Positions 1 to 11,675 of a stretch of DNA of 64,000 bases are shown here, one piece after another. The notes under the pieces were generated by a model. The model was given only the letters and a program-made list of their open reading frames with translations, did not search any database and was not told the origin of the DNA. Both the position numbers and the translations under genes were made by a program. Positions within the stretch are counted from its first letter, which is position 1, and every line of letters starts with the position of its first letter. This DNA comes from Ostrinia nubilalis (Eukaryota > Arthropoda > Insecta > Lepidoptera > Crambidae), in assembly GCF_963855985.1 (NCBI RefSeq), contig NC_087112.1, positions 7,504,501 through 7,568,500 of the forward strand, written 5' to 3'.

Positions 1-800
1 TATATATTTTTCCAAATTGAAAACTATGTATTATGTCCTTGCCAGGGTCTCACAAATTATGTCCCTATCTTTTATTAATCTACAACGAGGAAGCTCTTGG
101 CTTGCATCTCTCCTGATGGAAAGTGATGATCAAGCTGAAGGTGGAAGCAAGCTTCACACGGAATCCTCGACCACAGAGAACAACCATTCATCTAAATCGG
201 TTCAGCGGTTCAAGCGTGAAGAAGTAACAGGCAGATTTTCACATTAAATATCAGTATGGATTTCACCAAAAAGTGACATTCCATTTTTATTGATTTTTTC
301 TACATTAATTCTTAAATTACCTTTTTTGTAGAGATCATATTACATACTTAGTTTATGTAAACAATCCAATTTTGGAAAGAAAACACATCACTTAATTGAT
401 TTTCAGAACTTACCTAACATTATAACCACTAAGTACGGAAATTGTAATTGTCCCGATCAACGTACTGGAAAAGATATAAAATGTTCAGCATTAATTTCCT
501 GGAACGTCTCATCACATTTGCCATAGGGATCCGTATTTTATGTTATCTTTGGGCCATCTTAAACCTTTCATAGAAAAGTATTTTTAGCGTGGATAATATA
601 AAATATGTCATTACAATATTATGTTGCTTCTTGCCATTGTCCAGAAAAAAAATGCAAAATGGAATTTGTAACAGTTTTTTAAAAAAACACCAAAATTTTT
701 TTTTGTATGATCGCAATTTATCATAACGAATTCTACAGTGTTTATTTTTTAATGGAAAACATTTTCTCGTTTTTTTCTTGCTGGCCAGTCGTTTAGCAAA
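1..800. other. No gene seen
   Basis: AT-rich sequence. A 76-codon frame at 17-247 (GSKLHTESSTTENNHSS) has slightly protein-like composition but no splice or start context. Confidence 0.5.
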
Positions 801-926
801 CTAAGGCTGAGTTGCACCACCTAACTTTGACGGTAACTATTACGTTATCCGGTGTTTTTTGTATGGAGTTTGACAGATTTTTGACATTTGTCACAGTTAA
901 AGTAAGATGGTGCAACCCAGCCTAAG
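801..926. mobile_element. MITE, GGCTGAGTTGCACCA family, copy 1
   Basis: 126 bp with ends CTAAGGCTGAGTTGCACCA and complement GGTGCAACCCAGCCTAAG. Same family at 2618-2745 and 19067-19190. Confidence 0.75.
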
Positions 927-1016
927 AGAACGCAACACTTCTTTTAAATTACTTACAAGTCATTGTGTATACTGAGAATGGGTTGCAGCCTCTGAAAATA
1001 GCATTTCTGTAAACTA

Positions 1017-1338
1017 CACTCGGCGTCAAATAAACCGCACCTCCCGCGACAAGCGCGTTTATTGATATAAAACTGTTAAATTGGGATTAATCGCTATCCA
1101 TCTGTTAAAGACAAGTGAGATCATTATTTGGTTTTATAACCACAAAAAATTGGTCTAATTAGTCCCAGAGTTGTCCCAACATTGGCTTTTTCAAGTCACA
1201 TTTGTGATACTCACGTGTTAATTGTTTATAAAAAAATCAATGTTTTTTTCTTTAACTTTATTATTGGGCTTTCAAATAACACCGACATTGGGGGGCGGGG
1301 TAAGTTATTGGGAGGTGCAATTTCTTTGACGCCGAGTG
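1017..1338. mobile_element. TA-flanked MITE, CACTCGGCGTC ends
   Basis: 322 bp with ends CACTCGGCGTCAAATAAACC and near-complement GACGCCGAGTG, TA on both sides, about 30-bp inverted repeat including ACCTCCC / GGGAGGT. Tc1/mariner-type target. Confidence 0.72.
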
Positions 1339-1518
1339 TATTGTACCTACCTAAGCTCTTTCTAAAGGGTCAATGGAAAAGCTTGAATATGCAGTACTAG
1401 AGCCTTCCACGTATTTCACGAGAGCTTCCAGAAACTCGAGAGTAAGTCTATTTTAGTAATTCTGTTGACTTGGAACCACAGGCTCAATAATTTAAGATCA
1501 GTGTTTTCGCTCAACATT

Positions 1519-1838
1519 ATTAATAGGGATGATGACTGGGTAATGAAATCGAAATTCTATTTAGTCCGTCAGACAGATAATAAAAAAATTTTGGACACAT
1601 TTTTTATTTTTTTTCATAATCGAATAATTATAGTATTATATTGAGTTGAAATGTCGCGTGACGTCAGTTTTGAGTAAAAAATCTACTCAAGCGCGACGTA
1701 ACGCGCCATTTCAACTCGATGTAGCACTGTTATTATTTAATTATGAAAGAAAATAAAAAATATGAGTCTAATATTTTTTAATTATTTATCTATCTGACAG
1801 ACAAATAATTGAAATTTTGTCATCTAGCCTATTATAGT
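1519..1838. mobile_element. Imperfect long inverted repeat (MITE-like)
   Basis: Outer arms share GTCAGACAGATA / TATCTGACAGAC and GATGAT/ATCATC-type ends. The inner palindrome pairs TTGAGTTGAAATGTCGCG with CGCGCCATTTCAACTC. Ends are poorly defined. Confidence 0.55.
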
Positions 1839-2617
1839 AGCTTTATCCTTTCTTAGTCATTTTATTCATATCAAATATATCAAAAGACAATGAAATATGA
1901 ATTTTTGTTTTATGGAAAATTATAAAATTGAGAATTATTGTGTCCTTATGTCCTTTTTCAAGATCCATTAGGTAGGTACCAAATTACCAAAATAAAATTC
2001 ATCAAACTGAAGTCGGTAGAAAGTGTTTTAACTGAAATACAGATACTTTTGGCATTTCAAAACTTAATAAGTACCTACCTACTCAATAATTTTATTTAAT
2101 TTGTGTGAGTAGACGAGTTCCCTAGAAACTTCGCCGGAATAATATTTGTGAATAAACAAGGATTTATTCTTATCCGTATTGGAGTAGACTGAACAAGGGC
2201 ACCCAACAAGACGAAGTAAAGATGGCGAGGTTCGGAAATAATTTCTAGGAAATATTGTATTATTACTCAACGTGGTGGATTATTATATGAAAAGCTCAAA
2301 AGTAAAAGGAGATCATTCATGTTTTGTTGGTACCAACAATTTTTTTCTTTCTTTCTTCCATAACATTTTGAAGCCTTTTCTAAAAGAGCCTATCAACAAA
2401 AGACCTTTCTAAACAATAAGGTTACACCTGCTCATTACTAGCATGAAAGCATATCACTATTAATTGAGCAATTGCTACTTAGTAACATTTTGTGTCAAAA
2501 AATTGCTAATAATAAGCATGCTCATTTTGAATTGTTAGAGCACGCTTGTTTTAAGCATGCTAATATGAGAGTCATTTTCAGCTTGTGTAGCTGGTACCTT
2601 TAAAGAAGAAAAAATAT

Positions 2618-2745
2618 AAGTCTGGGTTTTACTATCTTACTTTAACTTTATCAAATGTCAAAAATCTGACAAACTATACAAAAAACACTGGTTATAAGGT
2701 TAGGTATAGTCACGGTTAAGATATGGTGGTGCAACTCAGCCCAAG
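2618..2745. mobile_element. MITE, GGCTGAGTTGCACCA family, copy 2
   Basis: Reverse orientation, ends GGTGCAACTCAGCCCAAG. Inner motif AAAAATCTGACAAACT is shared (reverse complement) with the other copies. Confidence 0.7.
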
Positions 2746-3930
2746 AATTCGTTCTTAATTTAACATTCGCTAAAAATCAATCGTATAAAACCTTATTTAA
2801 CGATAAGCAATCAAAACCTATCAATCAAATTTAAAAAATGGAACGCGTTCAGCCAATCGGAAAACCAATTTCGAATTTGGAAGCGGCCCACGCGGCGTAG
2901 TATAGCTAGTATAGTGTGTACTTTAGGTCCATTCTGGAGGCACCAGTTGCTCTATGAATGGGCCCATTCAATAATGCTGGGGAGAGGGCGCATGCGTCGC
3001 ATCGATCCGTGTCTGGAAGGGAGGGGTGGGGACGGTTGTCCAGTGGTTTGATGTGTCGATGATTTTGGGATGTAACGCAGTTTTAAGAACATGATGTCAT
3101 AAAAGCAAACCGCGAAAGACAAGAGAAAAAAAAAGAATATGGTGATTATTTCCGTGTTCATTGGAAGAACATGTAATAAGTAGGTACCCTTGTTAAGAGA
3201 GTTGTTTTCCGAATCACTAATTCAACTTAATAAATTGAGTTAATTAAAAACGCTTTTTCAAAACCAATTAGGGCCATTATTCAATAAGTGACTGTTTTGA
3301 TTAAGAGTCGCATATTCTTTTATCAGTCTCAAACTCTCAAACTTACTAATTGAAGTATCCTGTTTTTTTAAGTATGTGCTCTAATTTCCATGATACAGAC
3401 GCTGGTATATCAACCTAGACCCTGTACAGCTACTTTGTAACAAAAATGTATAGTGTGACATTTGATCTAAGTCCTTTTTACAAGTTTTAGGGCACGTAGA
3501 TGTGATTATTCCAACCATATCTAACTTATTCATAAAACACAATCGTTCAATGAACGCTTACACATGAATGAACCAAGATTCAAGCTTCCGACGCGCAGTT
3601 GTAATGGAGAAGCGCCGCTCACCAAATGTTACGTTTGGCCAAATAAGTTCTTACATGTAGCATATAGCTACGTTACATTATTGTGTTTTATTAACCCAAA
3701 TTTTTCATACAGCTGCGCCGAAATTGATAGATTATAATGTTGGCTATAATTAGATATCGCCTGTTGGAAAAACCCTGTCGTATCTTTCTCAGTATCTGGT
3801 TTAGGTACTCAGTACTAGCTAAATGTTTTGTATCGAGAAATTCGTGAGAGCTCTCTATAAAATGCTAGTACTAAAAGTCAAGGGAAATGGAGAATATCAT
3901 TTTCATTTGGGTATTTTTCTGGTGAATTTT
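2746..3930. other. No gene seen
   Basis: AT-rich single-copy-looking DNA. Nothing beyond short chance frames. Confidence 0.5.
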
Positions 3931-4057
3931 TCTGGAAGATCTGGTGGAGGTCAGGGGAAGAACCTGGATGCGGGTAGCGCAGGACCGGTCATTATGGAAA
4001 GCCTTGGGGGAGGCCTTTGTCCAGCAGTGGACGTCATTTGGCTAAAACGAACGAACG
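3931..4057 (+). mobile_element. RTE-type LINE 3' scrap
   Basis: Contains GGGGGAGGCCTTTGTCCAGC and GTGGACGTCATTTGGC, followed by CGAACGAACGA, the tail variant also seen at 60650. Confidence 0.65.
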
Positions 4058-4600
4058 ATTTTTCTGGTAATATTTACTCAATAATTTTATAGCAAGATCT
4101 TATGAATGAAATAGAATCTACTACATCTACTGAACATCATAGGATAAAAGCTATTTCAAGCATTGTAATCCTCTAAAGCAACTATTTATAATCACCCTGA
4201 AGAGACCGCATCCTAAGTCGACAGAATCGTGTCCTACATTTTGTATTTATTTTATTTCTCAATTTTGTATCGTATCTACCTATAATATCTATCTATAATA
4301 CCTATGTTCTTATTATCAGAAATCATAATATTAAATTTATACTCTCTTACGTTGTCAATGTCTTGCTGAGCCATCGTCGGTCGCATTAATTTATAGAAAT
4401 AAAGATTTTATTTTTATTTAGTTCAAAACCCTTAGACTACAACATCAGTACATCATAAGTACATTAGTTTGTTTTATTTGAACCAAAATGGCAGCCACTC
4501 AGCATGTGTTATCTAGGACCTAGAGCATAACGCTGGTATTCTGTAGCAGCCATATTTTACTTTTATGGTTGAACCTAAATACTGAGCAATCCCATCGATC

Positions 4601-5517
4601 TGTCGCAGGCAAATTGTATGATTCCGCATTTTACAAACGGCGTCGTCAGTTTACAAACGCTCGCTGTTCTGTGAAATGCCGAAGGCAAATTGGCGACTCG
4701 TTCAATTGATAAAATTTCGACTATGATTGTTGCAATAGGGTGACCATCATAAAACACATGTAGGATAAATCGGACCTTATATCAGTAATTCAAATTCTAT
4801 TCAAATAGACAATATCGATCTTTAATTTGGTACTGAATTTTGTCTCGACTACCATGTCCACTGTCCCTATGAATATCTAACAATATTTATTTATTTGGTC
4901 ACCAGCAAGGTTACACTTTAGCGTTCACATATCATAATAGTCTTCCATAGGTATGTTTTCCGTTGGGCTCTCAGGGCTGTCTTTTTTCAGAATAAGATAG
5001 TCCACATCGCCAATACTCATACTGCTCATACATCATATTTTTTATACCATATAATATTCCGCAGCAGTCCTCCGAGCACCAGATCCCATTGTCACCTTAG
5101 CGTTTTTTACATGCCTGATAACCTCAAAAACTTTTTCATTTGTCCACGGCTTTTTCACTGCTCCTATTTTTGAATCGTAAAATAAATGTCTTTAAAACAA
5201 TAGTTTTTTGTGAAAAGTCCTTTGAATACATAGAATTTGCACTGTTTTCAATATTTTTCTGTATCACAACACCACTACTCGACGCCATTTTTCTTGTTTT
5301 GATTGGCAGCGCCTTGCGTGGTAAGAAAAAGAACTAAATTCTTCAATTTGCCGCGGCATTTTGTAAACGGCGATTGAATTGGCTATCAAATTTTGTGGCA
5401 TATTATAAAGTGCCAAGGCAATTTACATTTTGCCTTCGGCATTTCATAGAACAGCGAGCGTTTGTGAACTGACGACGCCGTTTGTAAAATGCGGAATAAT
5501 ACAATTTGCCTGCGACA
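4601..5517 (-). mobile_element. Ginger-like DNA transposon, internally deleted
   Basis: Inverted repeats of about 110 bp begin TGTCGCAGGCAAATTGTAT and end in the complement ..GCCTGCGACA, flanked by GATC on both sides (4597-4600 and 5518-5521). TGT..ACA ends with a 4-bp duplication are Ginger features. The interior minus strand encodes PWTNEKVFEVIRHVKNAK and GARRTAAEYYMV, resembling the N-terminal region of KRBA2-type integrase-derived proteins. No integrase core remains. Confidence 0.66.
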
Positions 5518-5727
5518 GATCAACTAATTACGAGAACTTCGAAGTTCAGGACCAACTTCACAACTTTCCTCCCGTGCAAAGCGGAAGGCAGGTGACATGA
5601 CATACATAAATCATCTAAAATAATTATACGGATAATTACCCCATTACGTAGGCTGTTAATTAAGTAGATACTTCTTAATTTATCACGTGGAAACGACTAA
5701 GGGTGACTAAGGTCATAACCCTTTGGG

Positions 5728-6314
5728 CTCTTTCAAATTAGACGTCTTGAAACGGACGTTTGTCTTTCGTTTGCAAGACCGCACACTGTGACATTTTTAT
5801 ATGTCACTAGCTTTTGCCCGCGGCTTCACCCGCGTGAAATTTAGTTTGTCACAAATCGTCATAATTTATAGCCTATATGTTATTCTGGGTTATAAACAAT
5901 AATACTGTAAAGTTTCATCAAAATCCGTTCAGTAGTTTTTGCGTGAAAGAGTAACAAACATGTTAACTGGATGTTTGGCATCCAGTCTCCAGACATCCAT
6001 ACAAACTTTCGCATTTATAATATTAGTAGGATATTTGCAATGGAGGGAAGTCGAACCTTATAATTTCGAACTCCTCCTATGTTCTTCTGATAATTTCGTT
6101 GCGGGTCCAATGACTGTTTAACTTTCCCCCGGGACAAACTTGACCTTCATTGGTTGGGTTTTTATGGCGGTCAAGCTGTAGATCCTGGCTACACAGGAGT
6201 TGCAGTGGTGGGAGCGAGAGGTGGGAATAGTCCCGTAAGTATGTCATACAATTTTCAGTGTGCGGTCGCAAACGGACGACAAACGTCCGTCTCAAAACGT
6301 CTAATTTGAAAGAG
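5728..6314. mobile_element. Inverted-repeat element with repeat insertions inside
   Basis: About 58-bp inverted repeats: CTCTTTCAAATTAGACGTCT near 5728 and the complement ending at 6314, both reaching CGCACACTG. The interior is not unique. It holds one widespread repeat (5808-6034, AGCTTTTGCCCGCGGCTTC to ATAATATTAGTAGG) and another (6093-6235) that recurs three more times in this window. Confidence 0.7.
6093..6235 (+). repeat. Interspersed repeat (GGACAAACTTGACCTTC family), copy 1
   Basis: Contains GGTTGGGTTTTTATGGCGG and CTGTAGATCCTGGCTACAC, and ends GGGAATAGTCCCG. Further copies at 49058-49212, 51353-51455 and 56283-56443. Confidence 0.7.
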
Positions 6315-6390
6315 TTCTTTGTGAGCCATCATCAAAACCGTGCCATATCATTACAAAAGCCTGAATCTTAATCCGTCAAATCATTTTGAA

Positions 6391-6416
6391 GATCATCATC
6401 ATCATCATCATCATCA
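6391..6416 (+). repeat. Microsatellite (ATC)n
   Basis: Eight ATC units in a row. Confidence 0.8.
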
Positions 6417-7185
6417 AGCAGCTTTGTTTGCTGATCGTAAGCCTCCAAAGCTAAAGAAAGCACGAAGCATGATATCTAGGGTTTTTAAACATGCGGTCGC
6501 CAGCTATCTTCTTGAGGTCGTCGGTCTATCAAGCAGGTGGTCCCACACTACGTTTGCCGTTGCCAAAACATGATCTCCAGTCTTTTAAGGTTTTCGGGAT
6601 AAATGAGAACATTCGTTGGGACGCAAATGACAAACAAATTATAACTGTGATCAATGAATCACAGACATTGTTTAAAGCAAATTTTGAATAGCATTAATTC
6701 TAATAATAGCCTGGTGTAAACTCCAAGTAAAACAATATCCCAATTCGGCGCATTCTCTAAATCTAATACCAAGTCTATTTTAGGAACAGGGTTCCATTCC
6801 GTAAAATTTTTAGACGATTTTTCTCTATCTGTCTCTGTTACACAGCAAGAACAGCTGGTATGAGAAAAAGAGATAAAATAGAAGAGATGTGTCGACGTAT
6901 TTCGGGGTAGACCACCAACTCTCTTGACCCAGATCGTAGTTAAAATTATGTGCCTCGGCGTTATTGGCTAAGTCTGCTTGGTTCAATAGTATCGTTTCAT
7001 TACGAAAGTTTATATTAATTTTAGGTATTAGTTATGTAGAACATTGGAAATTGAATATTTTTCTTATCACTTCTACTATTTACAACAATTACTTGACCCA
7101 AACTAAGAAGATGTTGAAATTAATAAATTACAGAACATAGAATTATAAAAAGGTGACAACCTCATAAAGGTAAAAAGGCCACTAC

Positions 7186-7260
7186 CAACCGCGGTCATTA
7201 AGGAAATCATTGGGGCTTATGTTCAGCAGTGGACGTCCTATGACTGAAATGATGATGATG
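7186..7260 (+). mobile_element. RTE-type LINE 3' scrap
   Basis: TGTTCAGCAGTGGACGTCCT, then GACTGAAATGATGATGATGA, the standard 3' end of this family. Confidence 0.65.
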
Positions 7261-8425
7261 AAAGAGGTGACAATATCCGAGTGGTGTCGGTTTCGGACTG
7301 CCGATTCGAGGGCTGGTACTTGATCCCTTTCGACCGCTGGACAAATGTGGTGAGCCCACTCCTCAACTACAAGGGTCAACCTTTGTTTTATAAATCAAAA
7401 ATGGATAAAATATAAACCAAAATAAAGGAAGAACGATGTTTTAATTTCAAAGTGACCAATAAAATCCTTTCCATTAAAAGGTTTCTTGCCTCGAAAAGGT
7501 AAAATGGGTTGAGAAATACCTCAACCTTTTTTTTTTTTTACTTTTGGGATTATACTCTTAAAACGTTTTCTTATTTAAGTGCGAACCCTTGCTTAAGTAA
7601 GTGACTTATCAACATTATTTTTACAATAGATTTAAAACTAGCAAATCTTCTTAGATTATTTATATGAAAAATCTATTGATGTAAGACATTTATGAAAGCT
7701 GCTAAAATAAGCTGAGGATTAGGAATTAAGTTATTGTAAGTCGTCCGTAAATAGCAGCTAGCTATGTGGGCAGCCGCCCAGTTGTTTTCTTTTTTACATT
7801 AATAATTTTTTTCCAGAGAAAAATTCCAGAATTTTTCACTGTAAAACCTTTTCTTGGCCCACGTCTGAGAAGAAAAGGTAAGTAAGTACCTTCGCCAAAT
7901 CCCGTTTTCTGCCTGGGTGGAGGATTGACTAACATAACACTTCAGCTTGTGCTATTTTTATCGAAATGTTCGATCAAATATTTTCGATGCGTGACGTGGG
8001 ACGAAATTCCAAAACTCGCAAAACACGCGCCTTAAAAACTTGTTTAGGGTTGCTTGGGGGAGGAAAAAATTGGGGAAGGTCGCATCGGGCCGCTAAAAGA
8101 CACAGGGTTTCGTATGAACATTAAAGACAACTATATTTATGAAAATAGAAATAACATGGAGTATCGCATAAAATATTAGGTATATTCTCATGTGAATTAT
8201 TATTTATCGTCTTTCGACTCTCAAACAAAAATCCAAAGTAGGGGAGATGGGCCCAAAGCGGGTAACTTAAGGTTTGTGTCAATAAAAAAGACGTTACTGC
8301 AGTTGCAAAGTTATATATTTTTAATAATTCGTACAAGTATGTACTAAACTTTGTAATACAAACTAAAAATCACTTCTCTTGTAACAAATCACTTCAAAAA
8401 TTTAAGAACTAATCAGTCGGTCATT

Positions 8426-8725
8426 TTACCCGGTTTGCCCGAAGGGGGTGCCCAAAGCGGGTATGGCCCCTGGGGCAAAACGGGTCGACTGGGCAAGGCG
8501 AGTTACTGACGTTGGCTTTGGCTTTCTTAATGTTAGTTGGGGATATCTCTTTTCAAAGGCTTTACACCAATCTTCTCCAGCAGTTTGATTTTTGAAAGGG
8601 TGCGGAATTCTATTGCTCACTGCATATTGATATACGAGAGATAAAAATCGGATTTTGTCAGACCAAAAAAAAAGATTATCCATGTGAAACAAGACTTCTA
8701 TCAATTCAGATTCTTGTTCAGACAA
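8426..8725 (-). pseudogene. Transposase fragment, CENP-B-like HTH
   Basis: About 99 codons. The part RIPHPFKNQTAGEDWCKAF followed by LRKPKPTSVTRLAQS matches the CENP-B/pogo DNA-binding domain pattern (GxxWxxxFxxR..LRxPxxTS). The following residues run into terminal-repeat sequence. No DDE catalytic region follows, so it is a remnant. Family assignment is from memory of the motif. Confidence 0.6.
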
Positions 8726-9050
8726 AACAACAAAAATTACCTATGACACTAACATTTTTGTATCCATATATAATTAGAATAAGAATAAGAAGCGGTTACC
8801 CGTTTTACCCATACCCGCTTTGCCCAAAAGATACTTTTTCACGTTTTGTAAAATAATCTCAAAATCTTTATCAGAAATGTTGCTCAAACAATAAGAATTC
8901 TACGCTGATTTAATGCAAAATAATACACAAGTAACAGATTCAACACAACTTTAAACAGAATGAAGTAATTCATATTCACATATCTTGATATTTTTTTGTG
9001 AAACAGGCAAATAAAAACATTCGCGTCTCGGAGCTCCGCCACGCGTCGCC

Positions 9051-10339
9051 GCGTCTTTCCGTTCTATACATGGCCAGAACGCACCCATAGGAAACTGCTC
9101 GTGTATATTTTGGAGTGTCTCTTTGTAAGTCGGTCACTACAAACTATACACGAATTTTGCGTACTGATCGTGTATAGTTTGTATCGTGGATGGATTCCGT
9201 CTTCGCTCCAAACTATACTACACCACTTACAGTTGACTAGAGTGTGTTTAGTTTATTTGATTTAATAAAATATGGAATTATATTTAAAATTATTACATTT
9301 ATTAGATATTATGCTCGTGCTTTGTCCTCGAGATTAGAAATAAGAACTACCTATGTAGATCACGTACGGTGATGCCATTTTTAAATTCATTAATTATTAC
9401 ATAAAATATTATTATTTTACTGAATCTACATATTATTATAATAAATCTAGATTTATAACACTAATGTAAGTGGTTTCTGAAATTAAATTGATTAGGTAGA
9501 TTTCAAATTAAATAACAATTATTTATTAGTGAGAGTGAATGAAGAAAGTTAATCGTGCATTATTAACTAAAATTGTCGACCGTTCGGTGTAGTGGTTCGA
9601 AACGGATAACTGTTCCGGAGGTAGCGGGTTCGATTCCCGCGCAGTACAAACATTAATTTGTGTGCATGAACATATTATTTTGATATTTGTTTGTATTGGA
9701 CTGGGTGTCTTCTATGTATAATAAGTATGTATTTACAAAAAAAGTATTTAAGTATGTTTATATCCGTTATCTAGTACCCATAGTACAAGCTTTGTTTAGT
9801 TTGGGACTTGAAGCGCAGTGTAAAATGTCCAGGGATATTTATTTTTATTTATAAGCTTTTATCTCAAGAACAAAAATCATTTTGACATACATAATTCTTA
9901 ATTTAAGAGTTATTCAGCCCCAAAACAAATATCTTTTCTATGGCAGAATATGAAACACCAAAAAGCTCTTTATCAAAACAATGGCACGTGTCGAAATTGA
10001 TTCAATGTTTAAAGTAGACACGCAGTTATGAATTAATATGTAATAGAAAGAGAGGTAAATAAGTCAAAATGACGAGCATGCAACTAAGTACTCGCGTATA
10101 CATTGTAATCGCGAACTTATTACAATACATACATGATTAGTCCGTATGCGTACTGACGATGTATATTTTGGAGTAAGATAATTGACCTAAGTCACTACAA
10201 AGTATACGCGAGCAGTACGCAGCGTATGCGTACTGGTCGTGTATAGTTTGGAGGAGCTTAGTAAAAAAAGTCACATCCAAACTATACTCGATTAGTTTCA
10301 CACCCTTGCGTTCTGGCTATGTATAGAATGGAAAGACGC
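9051..10339. mobile_element. Inverted-repeat transposon with 9-bp duplication, Mutator-like
   Basis: Ends GCGTCTTTCCGTTCTATACA and the near-complement, repeat about 35 bp. Flanked by the 9-mer CGCGTCGCC on both sides (9042-9050 and 10340-10348). A 9-bp duplication is typical of Mutator-like elements. Subterminal regions carry repeated CGTGTATAGTTTG / CAAACTATAC motifs. No transposase frame. Lies inside the pogo-like element and contains a SINE. Confidence 0.72.
9577..9807 (+). mobile_element. tRNA-derived SINE, copy 1
   Basis: tRNA-like head with GTGTAGTGGTT and the B box GGTTCGATTCC, then a non-tRNA tail ending AGTTTGGGAC. The acceptor stem does not pair, so it is not a tRNA gene. It sits inside the element at 9051-10339. 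Confidence 0.82.
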
Positions 10340-10492
10340 CGCGTCGCCGATGTTTCGGCCAAACTGATTCGTGTCGAAACGAGTTCGGGCATTGCCACGA
10401 AACGCACACATGTGCACAATCGGCTTGTATACGTGAATAACGAAGGCTACCCGCTTTGGGCGGTATACCCGCTTTGGGCTCACCTCCCCTAC

Positions 10493-11175
10493 ATACATAG
10501 ACTATCCTGTTTCTGAATAAGATATCATACATAAAATCGTACTCACTTCTTATACCATTCACTGTTTGGATTTTTGCTTACTAGGTAGGTCGTTTCGTTT
10601 TATTTCGTCCTTTTTAACGAGTGACAGTGTGACACCAAGCAAAAACCAATTCCCGCTTTTCCGTTTAGATACTAACCTATTTATGCGTAGGCTTTATAAG
10701 GATAAAGCTTACAGCAAGTGTGTCAAACTACAAATCGATTGTACTAAGTAGATAATTTTCGTTACAAGATCTTTTATTTTTTATGATTGTTTCAGAATTA
10801 GGTAACCTCCTACTTTGAACTAAAAATATAAATAGATAGCTCGCTTATAATCACATGAATTCTTTAAGGCAGTCGCTAATCGTTTCCATTTCATTCAGGT
10901 AACTGATGAGGCTGAAAGGCTTATTTTGGCTTTTCACAGTGCAAGATCAAACTAAAACATATTAACTTACTTAGTAAGATGCCATTGTAATTTTTCTGCG
11001 GAACCCTAAAACATATCGCGGCAGCGGGTGGACCTTTGTAGCCTAGAAATATTGCGTATGATATTGCCCTTCGTTCCCGTATTCTTGCCGGGAACTGAGG
11101 AAGGACACGCCTCACCGCATAAGTGCTAGTTCAAACTACTTCAGGGTCATGTCGTGGGTATACCTAATTTATATT
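10493..11175. other. No gene seen
   Basis: Short chance frames only; precedes the BEL/Pao insertion. Confidence 0.5.
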
Positions 11176-11180
11176 ACCTA

Positions 11181-11510
11181 TGTAGGAGATTGGGATAGGA
11201 ACGGGATGGGATACCTTCGATTGAGCAGACTCCACAGGACGGTCCAAGCTTGGTTCTTCTTTCACTTTCACAAACACTTGAATTTTTATTGAGATGAGTT
11301 TAGCGCGCGATTTGGGTTTATTTGAATTGGTTTATTTTGGATACTTATTTAGTAATAAACGCCCAGATAGGTAGGCGAAGCGGCGCGTTGCGATGCGAGA
11401 GCGAGACTGAAGGTGGGAGGGAGAGGATAGGAAAAAGGACTGTCAGAATGAGTGATAGAATAGTGTGACATGAGTTCGAAATGTATGAGGTTTTAATGCT
11501 GGCGCGTACA
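11181..11510 (-). repeat. 3' LTR of the BEL/Pao element
   Basis: 330 bp with TG..CA ends, the downstream LTR by orientation. Two AATAAA hexamers read on the minus strand (plus positions 11317-11322 and 11331-11336) are candidate polyadenylation signals. Host ACCTA precedes it at 11176. Confidence 0.95.
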
Positions 11511-11522
11511 ACTCCCCCGGCC
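11511..11522 (-). other. Polypurine tract
   Basis: Minus strand reads GGCCGGGGGAGT directly before the 3' LTR, the expected place for the plus-strand primer. It is short and interrupted. Confidence 0.6.
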
Positions 11523-11675
11523 TAGAGGTCTTCCTCTAGATTGAGTAGCGTTTGTAAAAAAAAAGTTAAAAACGTAAAAAAACATGCGTTAGAGAGAACT
11601 AAACGAGTTAAATTAGCGTTAAAGTTGTGTTAAATTAAAGTTAATGTTAAAATAAAGTTAAGAACATTATTTGAG

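Larger units (their letters stand above)
6315..8237. other. No gene seen; one RTE scrap and a microsatellite
   Basis: AT-rich DNA apart from the (ATC)n tract and the RTE end at 7186. Confidence 0.5.
8238..10492 (-). mobile_element. pogo-like DNA transposon, interrupted
   Basis: 27-bp terminal inverted repeats: GTAGGGGAGATGGGCCCAAA at the left and the near-complement at 10466-10492. GCCCAAAGCGGGTA motifs recur inside (8448, 8808, 10445). Near the left end the minus strand encodes a CENP-B/pogo-type helix-turn-helix fragment. The rest of the transposase is missing, and a second transposon occupies 9051-10339. Confidence 0.7.

Noticed and set aside
9588..9650. A tRNA gene (A- and B-box-like motifs)
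   Set aside because: No pairing acceptor stem, and the same head and tail recur at 47026-47253, so it is a SINE.
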